The notes beneath the pieces were generated by a model. That model was not told the origin of the DNA. It made no database searches and saw only the letters and a list, made by a program, of their open reading frames with translations. 36,115 nucleotides of DNA from Bacteroidota bacterium. GTDB taxonomy: Bacteria > Bacteroidota > Bacteroidia > Chitinophagales > Chitinophagaceae. Of the stretch, positions 1 through 11,100 are shown piece by piece (the stretch's first letter is position 1; each line of letters opens with the position of its first letter). The stretch spans positions 1 to 36,115 of the forward strand of contig PSRI01000063.1 in assembly GCA_003175935.1 (NCBI GenBank). Direction: 5' to 3'. The position numbers and the translations under genes are program-made.

Positions 1-886
1 GATTAAAAACCATGGGATCCATGTATTCATCATCTATTCTTCGATAAATTACATCAACCTGCTGTAAGCCCATGGTAGTCTTCATATATACTTTATGATT
101 GTCTACCACCAGATCACGGCCCTCTACCAGTGGAACTCCCATTTGCCGGGCGAGAAATGTGTGTTCGTAATAAGCCGAGTTATAAATCCCCGGTGTTAAT
201 AGTACTACCGATGGATTTGAAATTTGCCGATGGGCGAGGGACTGCAAAATGTTATGGAGAATAAGGGGATAATTGTTTACCATACGTACACGGCTACCCG
301 AAAGCAGGTCGGGGAATAGCCGTTTGGTTACTTCCCTGTTTTCAAGCATATAAGAGACTCCTGATGGAGTACGAAGATTATCTTCCAGGATATAATAGGT
401 TCCGCCTTCACCACGGATAAGATCGATCCCAGATATATGGACATAAATATCATGAGGTACTTTGATTCCGAAAACTTCGCGAGTATAATTAGGGCAGGAG
501 GCAATTAATTCAGCCGGAATAATATTGTCATTCAGAATGGATTGAGTTGAGTAAATATCTTTCAGGAAAAGATTGAGTGCGCGAAGCCGCTGTTTAATTC
601 CCTGTTCAATATGATTCCATTCAGAGGCTGTGATAATTCTGGGAATAATATCAAAAGGGAAAATTCTTTCAATGCCTTTATTATCGCTGTAGACTGTAAA
701 TGTGATGCCCTGATTCATGAAAAGTTCACCAGCCAGCTGATCTTTTTGATTCAGGTTCTCCTGGTTAAGGTGGCTAAGTGATTGAAATACCTGCTGGTAA
801 TGATTGCGGATACTCCCATTGTCACACATTTCATCCCAGGCATTGGGAGTAGTGCAGTATTCCTTAAACAGAAGTTCCCCGGTCAT
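1..886 (-). CDS. Circularly permuted ATP-grasp type 2 protein (DUF404/DUF407 family), partial
   Basis: The gene reads leftward off the window edge, so only the first 295 residues are visible and the C-terminus is missing. I translated it by hand from ATG at 886 (MTGELLFKEYCTTPNAWDEM). The segments GITFTVYSDNKGIERIFPFD, IIPRIITASEW and YYILEDNLRTPSGVSYMLEN match what I know of the circularly permuted ATP-grasp family (CP_ATPgrasp). That family is often encoded beside alpha-E (DUF403) and transglutaminase-like genes and is thought to form amide bonds on peptides; no substrate is established. The partners would lie to the left, outside the window. A hairpin with a U-tract at 904-942 separates it from the aspS-side transcript, so it probably has its own promoter, which I could not place. 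Family assignment is firm, function is not. Confidence 0.88.
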   Translation of the reverse strand, partial: MTGELLFKEYCTTPNAWDEMCDNGSIRNHYQQVFQSLSHLNQENLNQKDQLAGELFMNQGITFTVYSDNKGIERIFPFDIIPRIITASEWNHIEQGIKQRLRALNLFLKDIYSTQSILNDNIIPAELIASCPNYTREVFGIKVPHDIYVHISGIDLIRGEGGTYYILEDNLRTPSGVSYMLENREVTKRLFPDLLSGSRVRMVNNYPLILHNILQSLAHRQISNPSVVLLTPGIYNSAYYEHTFLARQMGVPLVEGRDLVVDNHKVYMKTTMGLQQVDVIYRRIDDEYMDPMVFN

Positions 887-903
887 AGCTTTGATTTGGT
901 ATA

Positions 904-942
904 AATAAAAAAGTTGCAACCCCGGTATACAGAGTGCAACTT
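904..942 (-). terminator. Rho-independent terminator, leftward
   Basis: Read on the minus strand, AAGTTGCA (935-942) pairs with TGCAACTT (911-918), an 8-bp perfect stem with a 16-nt loop, followed by a T-rich run (TTTTTTATTTAT). It lies after the aspS and membrane-protein genes and before the ATP-grasp gene, so it would end the aspS transcript. Confidence 0.6.
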
Positions 943-1044
943 CGTTGATATCTCAATTTAATGAAAAAACTGACTTAAAGGGATGCTATTTTTTGGTGCC
1001 AGGTTCCCAAACTACTTGCGTCTTTGCGACCCCGATGCAAATCG

Positions 1045-1062
1045 TCCCGATAGCTATCGGGA
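1045..1062. repeat. 18-bp perfect palindrome
   Basis: TCCCGATAGCTATCGGGA reads identically on both strands with no spacer. From memory, this type of palindrome recurs in intergenic DNA of Bacteroidota genomes; only one copy was noticed in this window. It has no T-run and is not a standard terminator. Confidence 0.7.
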
Positions 1063-1154
1063 TTGCGTTTTTGCGAGAGGCCCCAACGAAAATTCTCGTT
1101 TATTAATTTACAGATACGTTATGGAGCTCCTGGAGACAGCCGCTCGGCGATCTA

Positions 1155-1182
1155 GGTACTTGGTACTCGGTACTTGGTACTC
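1155..1182. repeat. 7-bp tandem repeat, four units (GGTACTT/GGTACTC)
   Basis: Four consecutive 7-bp units alternate GGTACTT and GGTACTC. The same unit, as AGTACCT, recurs in tandem at 5121-5141 and 12408-12428. All three sites lie between genes. Confidence 0.75.
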
Positions 1183-1186
1183 TATT

Positions 1187-1693
1187 CTAATTATTCTCTT
1201 GCTTCTTAGAAAAAAGATACCATCTAAGCAGACTGAAATTTAGCAGCACGTTCAGGATAATACTTACACTAATCAAAATAAAAACGACTGCAAAAAATTT
1301 AAAGAAGTTTTCAATCTTGAATCCTTTGGGCAATTGAGCCATATCAGGAAGCTTCGCCTGTTTTACAATTTCTGCAGTATTCTGAAGGCTCCATACAGAA
1401 CTTGAAATGAAAATGATTCCGGCGATCATCGCCAGGAATCCAATGAAGCGAATACCAATAGGAGTTTGTGAGCTTAGAGGAATATTCGGATTTACAATAC
1501 TTTTTCTCAATTGCATGCTCGCATAACTATGAAGAATGATTGCGCCACTTAAAAGGATGGGAACAATCATTGCTGAACCGTCGGGTATCATCACTGATCC
1601 CAGAAGTTGCACAAATAAGAATATTCCGCCTACAACAATATTGATCCACGACAATACAGTTGCAACGCCCAGCATTTTTCTAATGTTTGTCAA
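1187..1693 (-). CDS. Conserved hypothetical four-helix membrane protein
   Basis: A 168-residue protein that I do not recognise. Hydrophobic segments lie at about residues 10-35, 40-62, 82-102 and 130-158, with a short amphipathic stretch around 105-125 (QNTAEIVKQAKLPDMAQLPK) that would form a loop outside the membrane. It begins 3 nt after the aspS stop codon and shares its direction, so the two genes are almost certainly cotranscribed. Nothing in the sequence links it to aminoacylation, so co-expression may be incidental. No signal peptidase site or catalytic motif is visible. It is real judging by spacing, composition and clean membrane segments, but its function is unknown. Confidence 0.75.
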   Translation of the reverse strand: MTNIRKMLGVATVLSWINIVVGGIFLFVQLLGSVMIPDGSAMIVPILLSGAIILHSYASMQLRKSIVNPNIPLSSQTPIGIRFIGFLAMIAGIIFISSSVWSLQNTAEIVKQAKLPDMAQLPKGFKIENFFKFFAVVFILISVSIILNVLLNFSLLRWYLFSKKQENN

Positions 1694-1696
1694 TCT

Positions 1697-3535
1697 CTAA
1701 AATTTTAAATCTTGAGTTCTGAGTTGAATAGAAAGTTCTTCCAATTGTGTTTCGTCAATAGTACTTGGGGCATCCAGCATTACATCACGTCCGCTGTTAT
1801 TTTTAGGAAATGCAATGAAATCCCGAATGCTTTCGCTGCCACCCAGTATGGCGCAGAGTCTGTCGAAACCATAAGCGATTCCACCGTGCGGTGGGGCACC
1901 ATATTCAAAAGCTCCTAACAGGAAGCCAAATTTATGTAGTGATTCTTCCTTCGACATGCCCAATGCAGCAAACATTTTTTCCTGAAGATCTCTCTGGAAA
2001 ATTCTGATGGATCCCCCGCCAATTTCATTTCCATTCAATACCATATCGTATGCATTAGCCTTGATATTTGAATAAGGATGCTTCAAATATTCTGCTGCAT
2101 TTTCAATAACGGGATTATTGTTGATCATGATTTCAATGTGATCGGGCTTCGGTGCAGTAAATGGATGATGCCTGGCAACCCAACGATTGTCGTCAGGACT
2201 GTATTCAAACAAAGGAAAATCTAAAACCCACAATAATTTAAATTCATCTTTTTTTCTAAAGCCCAGTCTTTGGCCCATTTCCAATCTCAGTTCACTGATT
2301 GCTTTACGGGTTCTTTCTTCGGCGCCAGCAAGAATAAATATCATATCACCGGGCCTGGCGTGTGCAAATTTTGCGATCGCTTCTAATCTGGATGAATCGT
2401 AAAATTTATCAACGCTGCTTTTATATGTTCCATCGGCGGCACATTTAATATAGACAAGTCCCTGCATGCCAATTTGCGGGCGTTTAACCCATTCCGTTAG
2501 TTCGTCTGTTTGTTTACGGGAATATTCAGCAATACCCGGAACTGCAATGGCAACTACCGTCTCTGCTTTATCGAATACGTTGAAATTTGCATTATTAATC
2601 AATTCACCTGTTGCCTGGATTTTTCCGTCTTTTAGAAATGCAGACTTAAGGTTTGCAATTTTCATTTCAAACCTGATATCCGGTTTGTCATTTCCATAGT
2701 TCCACATCGCATCTTCCCAGGTCATTCTCTGCACTTTCTCTTTGATTTCAATGCCTTTTACTTCCTGGAAAATATGTTTGATCATTCCTTCAAACATGTT
2801 GAGAATATCATCCTGCTCCACGAAACTCATTTCGCAGTCGATTTGGGTAAACTCTGGCTGGCGATCAGCACGCAGGTCTTCGTCCCTAAAACATTTCACA
2901 ACCTGGTAATAGCGATCATAGCCGCTCACCATTAGTAATTGTTTAAATGTTTGGGGAGATTGCGGCAATGCATAAAACTGCCCGGCATTCATTCTGGATG
3001 GAACCACAAAGTCTCTGGCTCCTTCCGGTGTACTCTTGATAAGAAATGGAGTTTCGATATCCATGAAATTCTTCTCATGCAAATAGTTTCTTGCTGCACG
3101 ATTGACGGAATATCTCAATTCTATATTTTTCTTCACTTCGTTTCTGCGCAAATCGAGATAACGAAATTTCATACGCAGGTCATCTCCACCATCTGTATCA
3201 TCCTGAATCGTAAAGGGAGGAGTAACTGATTTATTCAATACTTTGAATGAACCAATTTTAACTTCGATATCGCCGGTTGGAATATTTGGGTTCTTATTGC
3301 TTCTTTCAGAAACTGTGCCTTTTACCTGCAATACAAATTCTCTTCCCAATGGCGAGGCACTCAGTTGATCATTGAGTTCTTCGCCAAACAAAAGCTGAGT
3401 TATTCCATAACGGTCACGGAGATCAATAAACGTAATAGCGCCAAATTTTCGAATGGTCTGTACCCATCCGGCCAAAGTAATTTCTTTGCCGGCGTCCGAT
3501 TTTCTTAACTCACCACAGGTATGCGTCCTGTACAT
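1697..3535 (-). CDS. aspS: Aspartate--tRNA ligase
   Basis: Charges tRNA-Asp with aspartate in the cytoplasm. The 612-residue length and domain order fit bacterial AspRS: an N-terminal OB-fold anticodon-binding domain (about 1-110, starting [11 protein letters not shown]), the class II core, and the bacterial GAD insertion (about 290-410). Class II motif 1 is around [20 protein letters not shown] (157-176). Motif 2 is [18 protein letters not shown] (216-233). Motif 3 is [10 protein letters not shown] (551-560) with the ATP-binding Arg at 559. It is the bacterial type rather than the short archaeal non-discriminating type. A candidate promoter lies about 95 bp upstream (3630-3660). The membrane-protein gene ending at 1187 follows after 3 nt. 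Nothing odd was seen. Confidence 0.98.
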   Translation of the reverse strand: MYRTHTCGELRKSDAGKEITLAGWVQTIRKFGAITFIDLRDRYGITQLLFGEELNDQLSASPLGREFVLQVKGTVSERSNKNPNIPTGDIEVKIGSFKVLNKSVTPPFTIQDDTDGGDDLRMKFRYLDLRRNEVKKNIELRYSVNRAARNYLHEKNFMDIETPFLIKSTPEGARDFVVPSRMNAGQFYALPQSPQTFKQLLMVSGYDRYYQVVKCFRDEDLRADRQPEFTQIDCEMSFVEQDDILNMFEGMIKHIFQEVKGIEIKEKVQRMTWEDAMWNYGNDKPDIRFEMKIANLKSAFLKDGKIQATGELINNANFNVFDKAETVVAIAVPGIAEYSRKQTDELTEWVKRPQIGMQGLVYIKCAADGTYKSSVDKFYDSSRLEAIAKFAHARPGDMIFILAGAEERTRKAISELRLEMGQRLGFRKKDEFKLLWVLDFPLFEYSPDDNRWVARHHPFTAPKPDHIEIMINNNPVIENAAEYLKHPYSNIKANAYDMVLNGNEIGGGSIRIFQRDLQEKMFAALGMSKEESLHKFGFLLGAFEYGAPPHGGIAYGFDRLCAILGGSESIRDFIAFPKNNSGRDVMLDAPSTIDETQLEELSIQLRTQDLKF

Positions 3536-3629
3536 CTGAATAGAAATTTTAAATGGTTTCCCTAATTTTTTCTGATATATCCAATCCTCCCATTCAATGA
3601 ATTATCTGGAGGGAGAGTCACAAGGACGG

Positions 3630-3660
3630 CAAAGGTAATTGAAATGGACTTAGGTATCAA
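3630..3660 (-). promoter_or_regulatory. Candidate Bacteroidota promoter for aspS
   Basis: On the minus strand TACCTTTG (3637 down to 3630) is an exact match to the Bacteroidota -7 consensus TAnnTTTG. A partial -33 element, GTTG in place of TTTG, lies 20 nt upstream (ending at 3658). This implies a 5' leader of roughly 85-90 nt for aspS. It nearly abuts the divergent peptidase start at 3664. Confidence 0.5.
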
Positions 3661-3663
3661 CAG

Positions 3664-4674
3664 ATGGCTTATATTCGACCCCTAATTTGCCCTTTTGAAA
3701 TGCCCCAGGATTCGATCCATTTGTCAGTCAACTCCAATGACATTGATCAGCAGCTCACAATGATTAGTGATAGTTTGCACCTGGACAGCCTGCGCAGACA
3801 ACTGAGTGAGGAACTCGCCCGCCAAACGGCCATTGACAAGCATAACACGAATTTATCAGTAGGAATTGTGGCACTTGTACTCGTATTTCTTGTCCTTTAT
3901 CCATTGGTCAGGGGATGGATCCGAAGGAGCCATGTGCTCAGTTATATTAAGAAGGAATTTGTTTTGAATGGTCCGAAATATGATGTAGTCCTGGCGCTGC
4001 AAAATGCATATTATAAGAATCTGGATCAGGGTGAAAGGGATCGCTTTTTGAAAAGACTCATACATTTTTTGAAGGATAAAAAATTTGAGTATGTGGGAAT
4101 GGATCCAATAGAAGAGGTGCCCATTCTTGTAGGGGGTGCAGCCATTCAGCTCACATTCGGTTTGAGGGGTTACCTGATGGAATATTTCGAAACTATTTAT
4201 TTACTCAAGGAGGATTATTATTTCGGATATTATCAAACACCTTTCCAGGGTCATGTAAACAATAAGGGGATTTATTTGTCATGGAATAATTTTTTGAAGG
4301 GGTATGAGAATTATAGCGATGGACAAAATTTGGGACTTCATGAAATGGCTCACGCCCTCGCATACGTGAATTTTTCAATTGCAAGCGGAGAAGATGATGA
4401 ATTTCAAAATCGATTCAAAATTTTTTCAAAAACAGCCAGACCCATTTTTGGGAATATGCAGAAAGGAAATTTTGAATTGCTTGATAAGTATGGAGCGACG
4501 GACTACAATGAATTTTGGGCCGTTTCAGTTGAGACGTTTTTCGAAGAGCCTGAGCAATTTTACAGGAAGATGCCCGATTTGTATTTGGCTTTATGTTCTT
4601 TGCTCAATCAGGATCCGCGAGAGCGGGTTCCAGTAATTGTATCAAGCGAGGCCGGCGAAACCAATTCACTTTAG
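3664..4674 (+). CDS. Membrane-anchored zinc peptidase, MtfA-like (M90 family)
   Basis: A 336-residue protein with a single membrane anchor at about 64-84 and a C-terminal peptidase domain. The zinc motif HEMAH is at 226-230. The segment EFWAVSVETFFEEP (283-296) matches the second conserved block of the MtfA family, which supplies the third metal ligand. E. coli MtfA is a soluble peptidase that interacts with the regulator Mlc. The anchored form here, with roughly 60 extra N-terminal residues, is a different arrangement and its substrate is unknown. An alternative start at 3700 (MPQDSIHL) would drop 12 residues; no ribosome-binding site decides between them. It is divergent from aspS, and its stop codon overlaps the stop of the convergent gene (4671-4674). 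Confidence 0.85.
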   Translation: MAYIRPLICPFEMPQDSIHLSVNSNDIDQQLTMISDSLHLDSLRRQLSEELARQTAIDKHNTNLSVGIVALVLVFLVLYPLVRGWIRRSHVLSYIKKEFVLNGPKYDVVLALQNAYYKNLDQGERDRFLKRLIHFLKDKKFEYVGMDPIEEVPILVGGAAIQLTFGLRGYLMEYFETIYLLKEDYYFGYYQTPFQGHVNNKGIYLSWNNFLKGYENYSDGQNLGLHEMAHALAYVNFSIASGEDDEFQNRFKIFSKTARPIFGNMQKGNFELLDKYGATDYNEFWAVSVETFFEEPEQFYRKMPDLYLALCSLLNQDPRERVPVIVSSEAGETNSL

Positions 4675-5099
4675 TTCTGAGACAATTCTTCTTTCACCAG
4701 TGCATCGGCTTTTTCCTGCATTTTTTTATTGAATCTCGGGTTTGGGGCCAGGAAAATATAATAATAAAAAAGTATGGCGAGTCCGATACCAAATGGAATG
4801 AGTGCCATATGGCGCAGTCCGTATTTTCCTTCATCCCAACCAAAGAATTCCCCAATCATCCATAGGCAGTTTGCCGAGATCCAGAAAACGACTGCGAGAT
4901 TATGAATTAATTCCGCTAGCATTTTTCTCGTTTGCCAGGTGATTACAATCGCAACTGTAAGCGTAGGAATGATCATAAAAACGCCAAGCGTTTTGAATGA
5001 TGTTGCCCAGCAGGCGTCTTTAATCAGCCATAGTAGAATATGAAGATTTTCCACGCGCCGAAACCTGGCGGGAATGGAGTAAATACGTTCGTTGCTCAT
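4671..5099 (-). CDS. Conserved hypothetical membrane protein
   Basis: A 142-residue protein with three or four membrane segments (about 22-36, 38-56, 62-85 and 98-116) and a charged C-terminal tail (NPRFNKKMQEKADALVKEEL). The pattern RRVENLHILLWLIKDACW, then HNLAVVFWISANCLWMIGEF, with polar residues (E, H, K, D, N) buried in hydrophobic stretches, looks conserved and functional. I recall relatives in other Bacteroidota but no assigned role. No helper gene is near: the neighbour on its 5' side is a repeat-bearing gap, and its stop overlaps the stop of the convergent peptidase gene. I do not propose a function. Confidence 0.75.
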   Translation of the reverse strand: MSNERIYSIPARFRRVENLHILLWLIKDACWATSFKTLGVFMIIPTLTVAIVITWQTRKMLAELIHNLAVVFWISANCLWMIGEFFGWDEGKYGLRHMALIPFGIGLAILFYYYIFLAPNPRFNKKMQEKADALVKEELSQN

Positions 5100-5120
5100 A
5101 TAACCAAAAATAGAGATTTC

Positions 5121-5141
5121 AGTACTTAGTACCTAGTACCT
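5121..5141. repeat. 7-bp tandem repeat, three units (AGTACTT, AGTACCT, AGTACCT)
   Basis: Three head-to-tail 7-mers lie in the gap between the membrane-protein gene and the macroglobulin gene. The unit is the reverse complement of the one at 1155-1182. A short AACTTTCAACC stretch just beyond it (5157-5167) resembles the other repeat family at 12574-12634. Confidence 0.7.
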
Positions 5142-5175
5142 AGACAAATCATACTGAACTTTCAACCTCTAAGGG

Positions 5176-8100
5176 TTAGTTTCGAACGCGAATTTTCAAT
5201 CCTTCGGAATGACTTGTAAACTCGGGGGCATACATACATTGAATGGTTGCGATGCCTACGGAAAAAGTTCCCGCCTGGGCAACGAAAAGCGGGTATTCGA
5301 ACACGTAAGTTCCTTTGTTGATCCAGTTGAAAAAGAAATGGGTACTAGCGTCCCTGGTGGTTTCATAATAGCCAAGTCCGCCCTGCCATTTGTACCCGCT
5401 CAAAACATTGAGTGGTTCTGTTCCTGAAGCACGCATGTCCTTCAGGTGTACATACTCCATATCGCGGTCTGCTTGCAATTCGATTCTCACAATGATCTTG
5501 TCGCCGGGTTTTAATTCCTCATCATCATTGATTGGTTCCAGTACGGGTCCGCGATCGGAATTTTTTTGGAGGAATAATTTTTTGCGGATTTGTATTGGAG
5601 AATTTGAGGGTGCTATTTGATCGAGATTTTCAAAATATTGCCAGTAGACTGCTCCCCAGGATGGCGTGGAACTGTCTTTTGAATTAGTGGTAACTGCCAC
5701 CCGGATATTTCCCATTTCATTTTTTACATCAGCACCGGGAATTGTAGTCTTAATATATCCTGTTCCTGCTTCAACATTTTGTGGCGACTGAATTTTTTGA
5801 TTACCTAAATTTATTTCAACAATAGGCGAAGATTGTATCCAATCATTTCCTTTCATGAGAAATGCATAACAAGCCTCAGCAGATGCTTTGGTGGTGCCCC
5901 AGTTTTGTGTCTGCTTTTGTTTGAGCAGCCAAAGTTTCATAGCACTTACAGATTTTGTATTGGATCCGATTTCACTAAATGCTTCGATGAGTAAAGCCTG
6001 TGTTTCAATTGGTGCTTCATACCAGTAGTATCCACCACGATTTTCTTTCCAGTACATTCCCAGCTCTTCGTTTGTAATTGAATTTTCTTGAAGTGAAACC
6101 ATTATGGCTGAGGCGGTTTTAGAATCTCCATTACGGTTAAGCGCAAGTGCTATCATGCCCTGCATGTATTTACTTTGTTTTAACCAGTATTTTTTTGCCT
6201 GCGAAAGATAATAATTAAAGGCAGTTGCAGATCCAGAGGGGACTGGCTTGTCTTTAAAGAAACTCCTCATATACAAATACTGCACTTCATAATTGGAAAG
6301 GTGATTTTGTTTGAGATCGACTTTCGACTTAACCAAAGCATCGTAATTCGATTTTATTTTTGAATCCAGGTATTGCATGCCTTTATTGATAACTACATTC
6401 CATTCTTTAGTCTGATCCTGGGGAATAGCTTTTAAATTTTGAAGATGCCCGATTCCTGACATAATGTATTGAGTGATGTAAAGATCATCCGGACCGCCCT
6501 TGAACCACACGAATCCGCCATTGGGCGATTGCATGTCGGATACTTTTTTGAAATTTGATTGAAGTTCTTTGGACATTCTGAACATGTCGAAAAGCAAACC
6601 AATATTTTTCTTTTGAGCAGATTCATTTTGCGCATCCATTACCCATGGTGTTTCTTCAACCAGAACAGATTTCAGTTCTTCGTTCTTTTGGAGGTTAGAT
6701 AGGAATGCATTGGTGTCTGAATTTTTCCAGGATTCAAAAATTTCCTTTACACGGGGAGCACTGTTTGCAATTTTAGTCGCGATTGCATTTGCATAATAGC
6801 GGTTGAAAGACTGTTCGGCGCACTCGTATGGATATTCCATGAGATAGGGCAGAGCCTGAACCACATACCAGGCAGGATTGGAACTGAATTCAACAGTGAG
6901 GGACTGACTGTGTAAAGTTTCACTATTATTTTGAAGAAGTTTTTCAAATTTGAATTCTTTCTGCGTTTTTCCATTCATGTTGAGTGGGAAAGATTCGGTT
7001 ACCAGGGTGCGGTTGGCAAGCACAGGCAGAACATTTTCTTCCCCGTCGCTGTAATCACCAGCTTTTGCGATGATTCGATACAAAACAGGTTTGTTGTAAT
7101 TGTAAGGAACCGTAATGTTGAAATTTATAGCGGAGCTTTGATTTGATGCAACTGTAAAATATTGTACAGGGAAAATATTCTGGAACCAGCCGTCGACTGG
7201 CTGATTGGTTTCGGGATCGAGTAACTGAAGTGTTGCATTTCCTGTAATTTCTTTTGCAGACAAATTAGCAATCTTAGTACTAATATCAATTTTATCTCCT
7301 TCTCTCAGAAACCTCGGCGGGTTCGGTTGAACCATGAGTTGCTTTTGTGTGATGACGGATTTTTGGAGATATCCGAAAGCGAGATCTTTTGTGTGTGCCA
7401 GCGCTTGAAATTTCCATGTGGTTAGTGCTTCAGGCATGGTGAATGAAAATTCTACGTCTCCTGAAGAATCCGTTCTGAGATCAGGAAAAAAGAAAGCGGT
7501 TTCGTTGAAATCTTTGCGGATGACACTTTGTATATTCTTTTGTTCTGCAACTTTATTTGGAAGCTCTGCAGTATCAGCAAGAACCTCAGCCTCAGCTTTT
7601 TTTAATGTGGGTAGCGAATAAGCCAAGCTCGGTATGCTATTTGCGCGTTTGACGATCAAATCTTCAGAAGCAATTTTGGTTGCTTGAAGTTCTTCGTAAA
7701 TAGGGTAATTACGTAATGGATACAAGTCTAAATAATCATACATTTTTCCAATGATATCAATAGAATTATATGGCGTTTCCTTATCAAACGGGTTGGATGA
7801 ACTAAATCCTTGGGTTGATTCCCAATATCTTTCCAAATAATTAAATAGACTTAAATTAGGTTTATCCCAATTGTGGATTTGAAACTGGTCGAGGGACGCA
7901 TCATACATGGAACTGAGAATTTCAGCAGCAACTTTTTCCTTTTTATATCCGACTATTTTCAACTTCCATTTCTCCTTTGATCCAGGTTCCATTTTGTCCC
8001 TGTTTGTTGCAAGTGAAACCAACAACTCTTTATTGGTCCAGGGAACATCAACATTCCAAATGGCACTGAAAAACCGATTATCCTTAACAAAAAATATTTG

Positions 8101-11100
8101 GATTCCAAATCCTCCTCGGTCTTTTTCATACACTGGGATTGATTCCTGCTGAATAGATTGATTTAGCTTCTCAATACTGAATCGATTCGATGAATCTATA
8201 GGTGTTCTATTTGATTCTTTTATTAAATAAATATTTTGCGCGCTGGTGCCAAATTGCCATTTTGCTGTTTCACCTGGTTCAACTGTTCCTTTAATAACCC
8301 TTCTTGTTAAATATACCGGCGAGCTAAGCGTAGTTTCTTTAGAATTGTACACTTCAAAATAGTTGCTTGTTTTTATATCCTCACCATTCTCATCTTTTGC
8401 AAATGATTCAATTAAATATTTTCCTGATTTAAGAGCACCTAATGGAATTTTAATTGATGAGGATGAATTCGTGGTTATTGTATCAGAGAATACCATGCTC
8501 CCTTTTTCCCAGGCATGATAATCGGATTCATTTTTATATTCATCAATAGGGAAATATTTTATGAATTCCTGCTCTGTATAGATGAATTGATCTGGTTCCG
8601 ACCAGTATCTGGTTCGAATAAGTCTCCCCGGAGATTTAAGTTGATAAATTTTTATACTTGCTTTTATGGACACAGGAATTCCAGCAAGATTTCTTGCGAT
8701 GATTGGAATAGTCTTTAAACTGTCGACATCGATCGGTTGAGTATTCGTTATCTGATCAAATTCAATGGATTTATAACCGACAGTTACATTGGAAGACCCT
8801 TCCCTTGATTCGCCATTCAAGTCAGTAACTGTTACGTGAATTTCATAGTTGAATTGCGGATCATTGGTCTTATCCGCAGATAAATCGGGAACTGCTATAA
8901 ATGGGATTTTAAATTTTCCATTTTCATCCGTTGTAGTAGCTCCATTGGCGATTTCCATTTGGTCATTACGAGGAAATCTCTTCTGGAAATATCCAAACCA
9001 AGGACTGAATCTTACTGTTCTCGTTACCCGATATTCAACTTTTGCTCCAGTGATATTGTTTCCGGCATAAGCTTTTGCAGTCCCATTTAATTTAATTGAA
9101 TCGTTCAACCTAAAAGAATTTGTAGGCTGATCCAACTCAACATAAAATTTAGGCCTTTTATATTCTTCGATGGAAAACGAAGTATTGCCTTGCGAATAAT
9201 TTTTTGCAAGCAACTGATACGTTCCGCTCAGTTGATTTGACGGTGCCTGAAACTTCCCATTTACAGAACCATATTCATTAAACTTTAAAGTGATAGAATC
9301 AACTGCAACGTAATTTGGATTCATTAGGAAAATCTTAATGCTTTCTCCAGCTTTCATGAGTCTGCTTTTATTCGCAGAGTCTTCTATCATTCCAATTGCT
9401 TTTAAGAAAATAGTTTGACCGGGCCTATATATACTTCGATCAGTAAAAATGGCTAATCTATTCTTATAAGCCGCTGGTTCAATAATTCCTCGTTGATAAG
9501 CTTCAGCCAAAACATTTTCGCTCTCACTATGCAAGAAAAGATGATCTCCTTTGTAATTGATTTCAAATCGAACCGATCTCGAATTTATTTGGGCGCCTTT
9601 AATCTTAAAATAACCTTTTAGATCACTTTTAATTTTCTCAGCTTTTATGAGTTTGTTTTGACTTTTATTATAATCATAAGTTTCTTCCCAAATTTGAACC
9701 TCAGCCCCAGCAAGTGGGTTGCCTTCTTTTCTATCTAGCAAAAAATATTCATTTCCTTTGCCAACAATTGAGATTCCAGATACATAAAAATTTACCTGAC
9801 TTAACACAGCATTTGAATCAGAAAAATTTGGGCGGTCACCACTGATCAAAGCATATTCACCCACAGGTAATGCATCGACTTTAATTTCTACACTATGTGA
9901 CAAATAATCTTCTGTGCGTGGAATTGATTGTTCCCAACTTTTGAGAGATGGAATCTGAATTAATTTTTTCCAGTATGAATCCTGGTATGTGGATCCAATT
10001 TCGCCCTCTAATTGTCGGTCATACTTAATAAGTCTCAAAAAAACCTTTGAAATATTTTTGTATTTGACGAGCGCTCGAAAAGGTTCATTAGGAAGATTTA
10101 CGAGCTCTACAGTAGTTGAGACTTTTGTTTGAAGTATTTGATTTAAAAGATTTTGACATTGAATGGCTCCCCGGGTCTTTGGAAATTTACTGATAGTCTC
10201 ATCGCAAATTGATTTTGCTATTTTTAAATAACCCGCTTTGGAAGGTGGAACTTCTGATTCATTATTCAAGATTTCCTGGGCATAACTGTCTGCATATTCA
10301 TATCTCACTTCAGCAGAAACAGAATCATTTTCATAAATCGAAATGATATGATTCAACGCCATACGATAGGCAGAATCTTTTTCACTTATTACTGAATATT
10401 GTTTTACAAATTGCAACCTTAACAAATCTTCATCAACCAAAGCATCCGGTTTCTTATCATCTAAATGAAAGCGCAATAATTTCTGATGGATCAAGATTGC
10501 CTGAAAGAGGAGAGAAGTGGAATCTTGTGACTTAAATTTAAAGTTTACAAAATCTGCCGCAGGTTGGAGTGCGGCATTTTCCCTGATCTGAAATTGATAA
10601 GCCGGACGAATAACATCCCTTTCATCATTTTCAAAATAATCAAGGGCACGATGCGCTAATATATCATAAAGAGTCGGTCGTAGACTCCTGGCATTGCCTT
10701 TTAAGATCAGCGGATCATATTTCTCTAACCCTGTTTGTTGAAGTAGTTTATCTTCTTTGATGCTTGCTAAATAAAGAGCAGATATCCTTTTGTGGAAATC
10801 AGCAATTCCCCAGGTTGCAATGTCATCTTTTACAAAATTGTTAGTCTGTGTTCTGTTGTAAAGTCTATAACGATTTGACTGAAAATAGTTCCAATAATTC
10901 TCCGCTGCGAGTGATTCCAGGATAGATTTAGCAGGTTCGCTCGCTGTTGCAATCTCCTTTTCAATTCTCTTGAGATTATTAATATCCCAGTTTTCCTCCA
11001 ATCCTATATTTAAATGCATTTGAAAAATTAGCGCCTTCATTAGTTGCACATCATTCTTATCTTTCTTCGCCTGATCATAAATCTTGTTTGTCGCACTGAG

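Larger units (their letters stand above)
887..1186. other. Repeat-bearing intergenic region
   Basis: This 300-bp gap holds the terminator at 904-942, the 18-bp palindrome at 1045-1062, TTTGCG-type repeat fragments on both sides of that palindrome (about 1015-1030 and 1064-1078), and the 7-bp tandem repeat at 1155-1182. An 86-codon rightward frame crosses it (983-1243), but it is made largely of these repeats and I do not regard it as a gene. Confidence 0.6.

Noticed and set aside
983-1243. 86-codon rightward frame
   Set aside because: Crosses the palindrome and tandem repeats and overlaps the end of the leftward membrane-protein gene; no family resemblance.
4671-4674. Overlapping stop codons of two convergent genes (TTAG)
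   Set aside because: Unusual to see but common in compact genomes; not evidence of a functional link.
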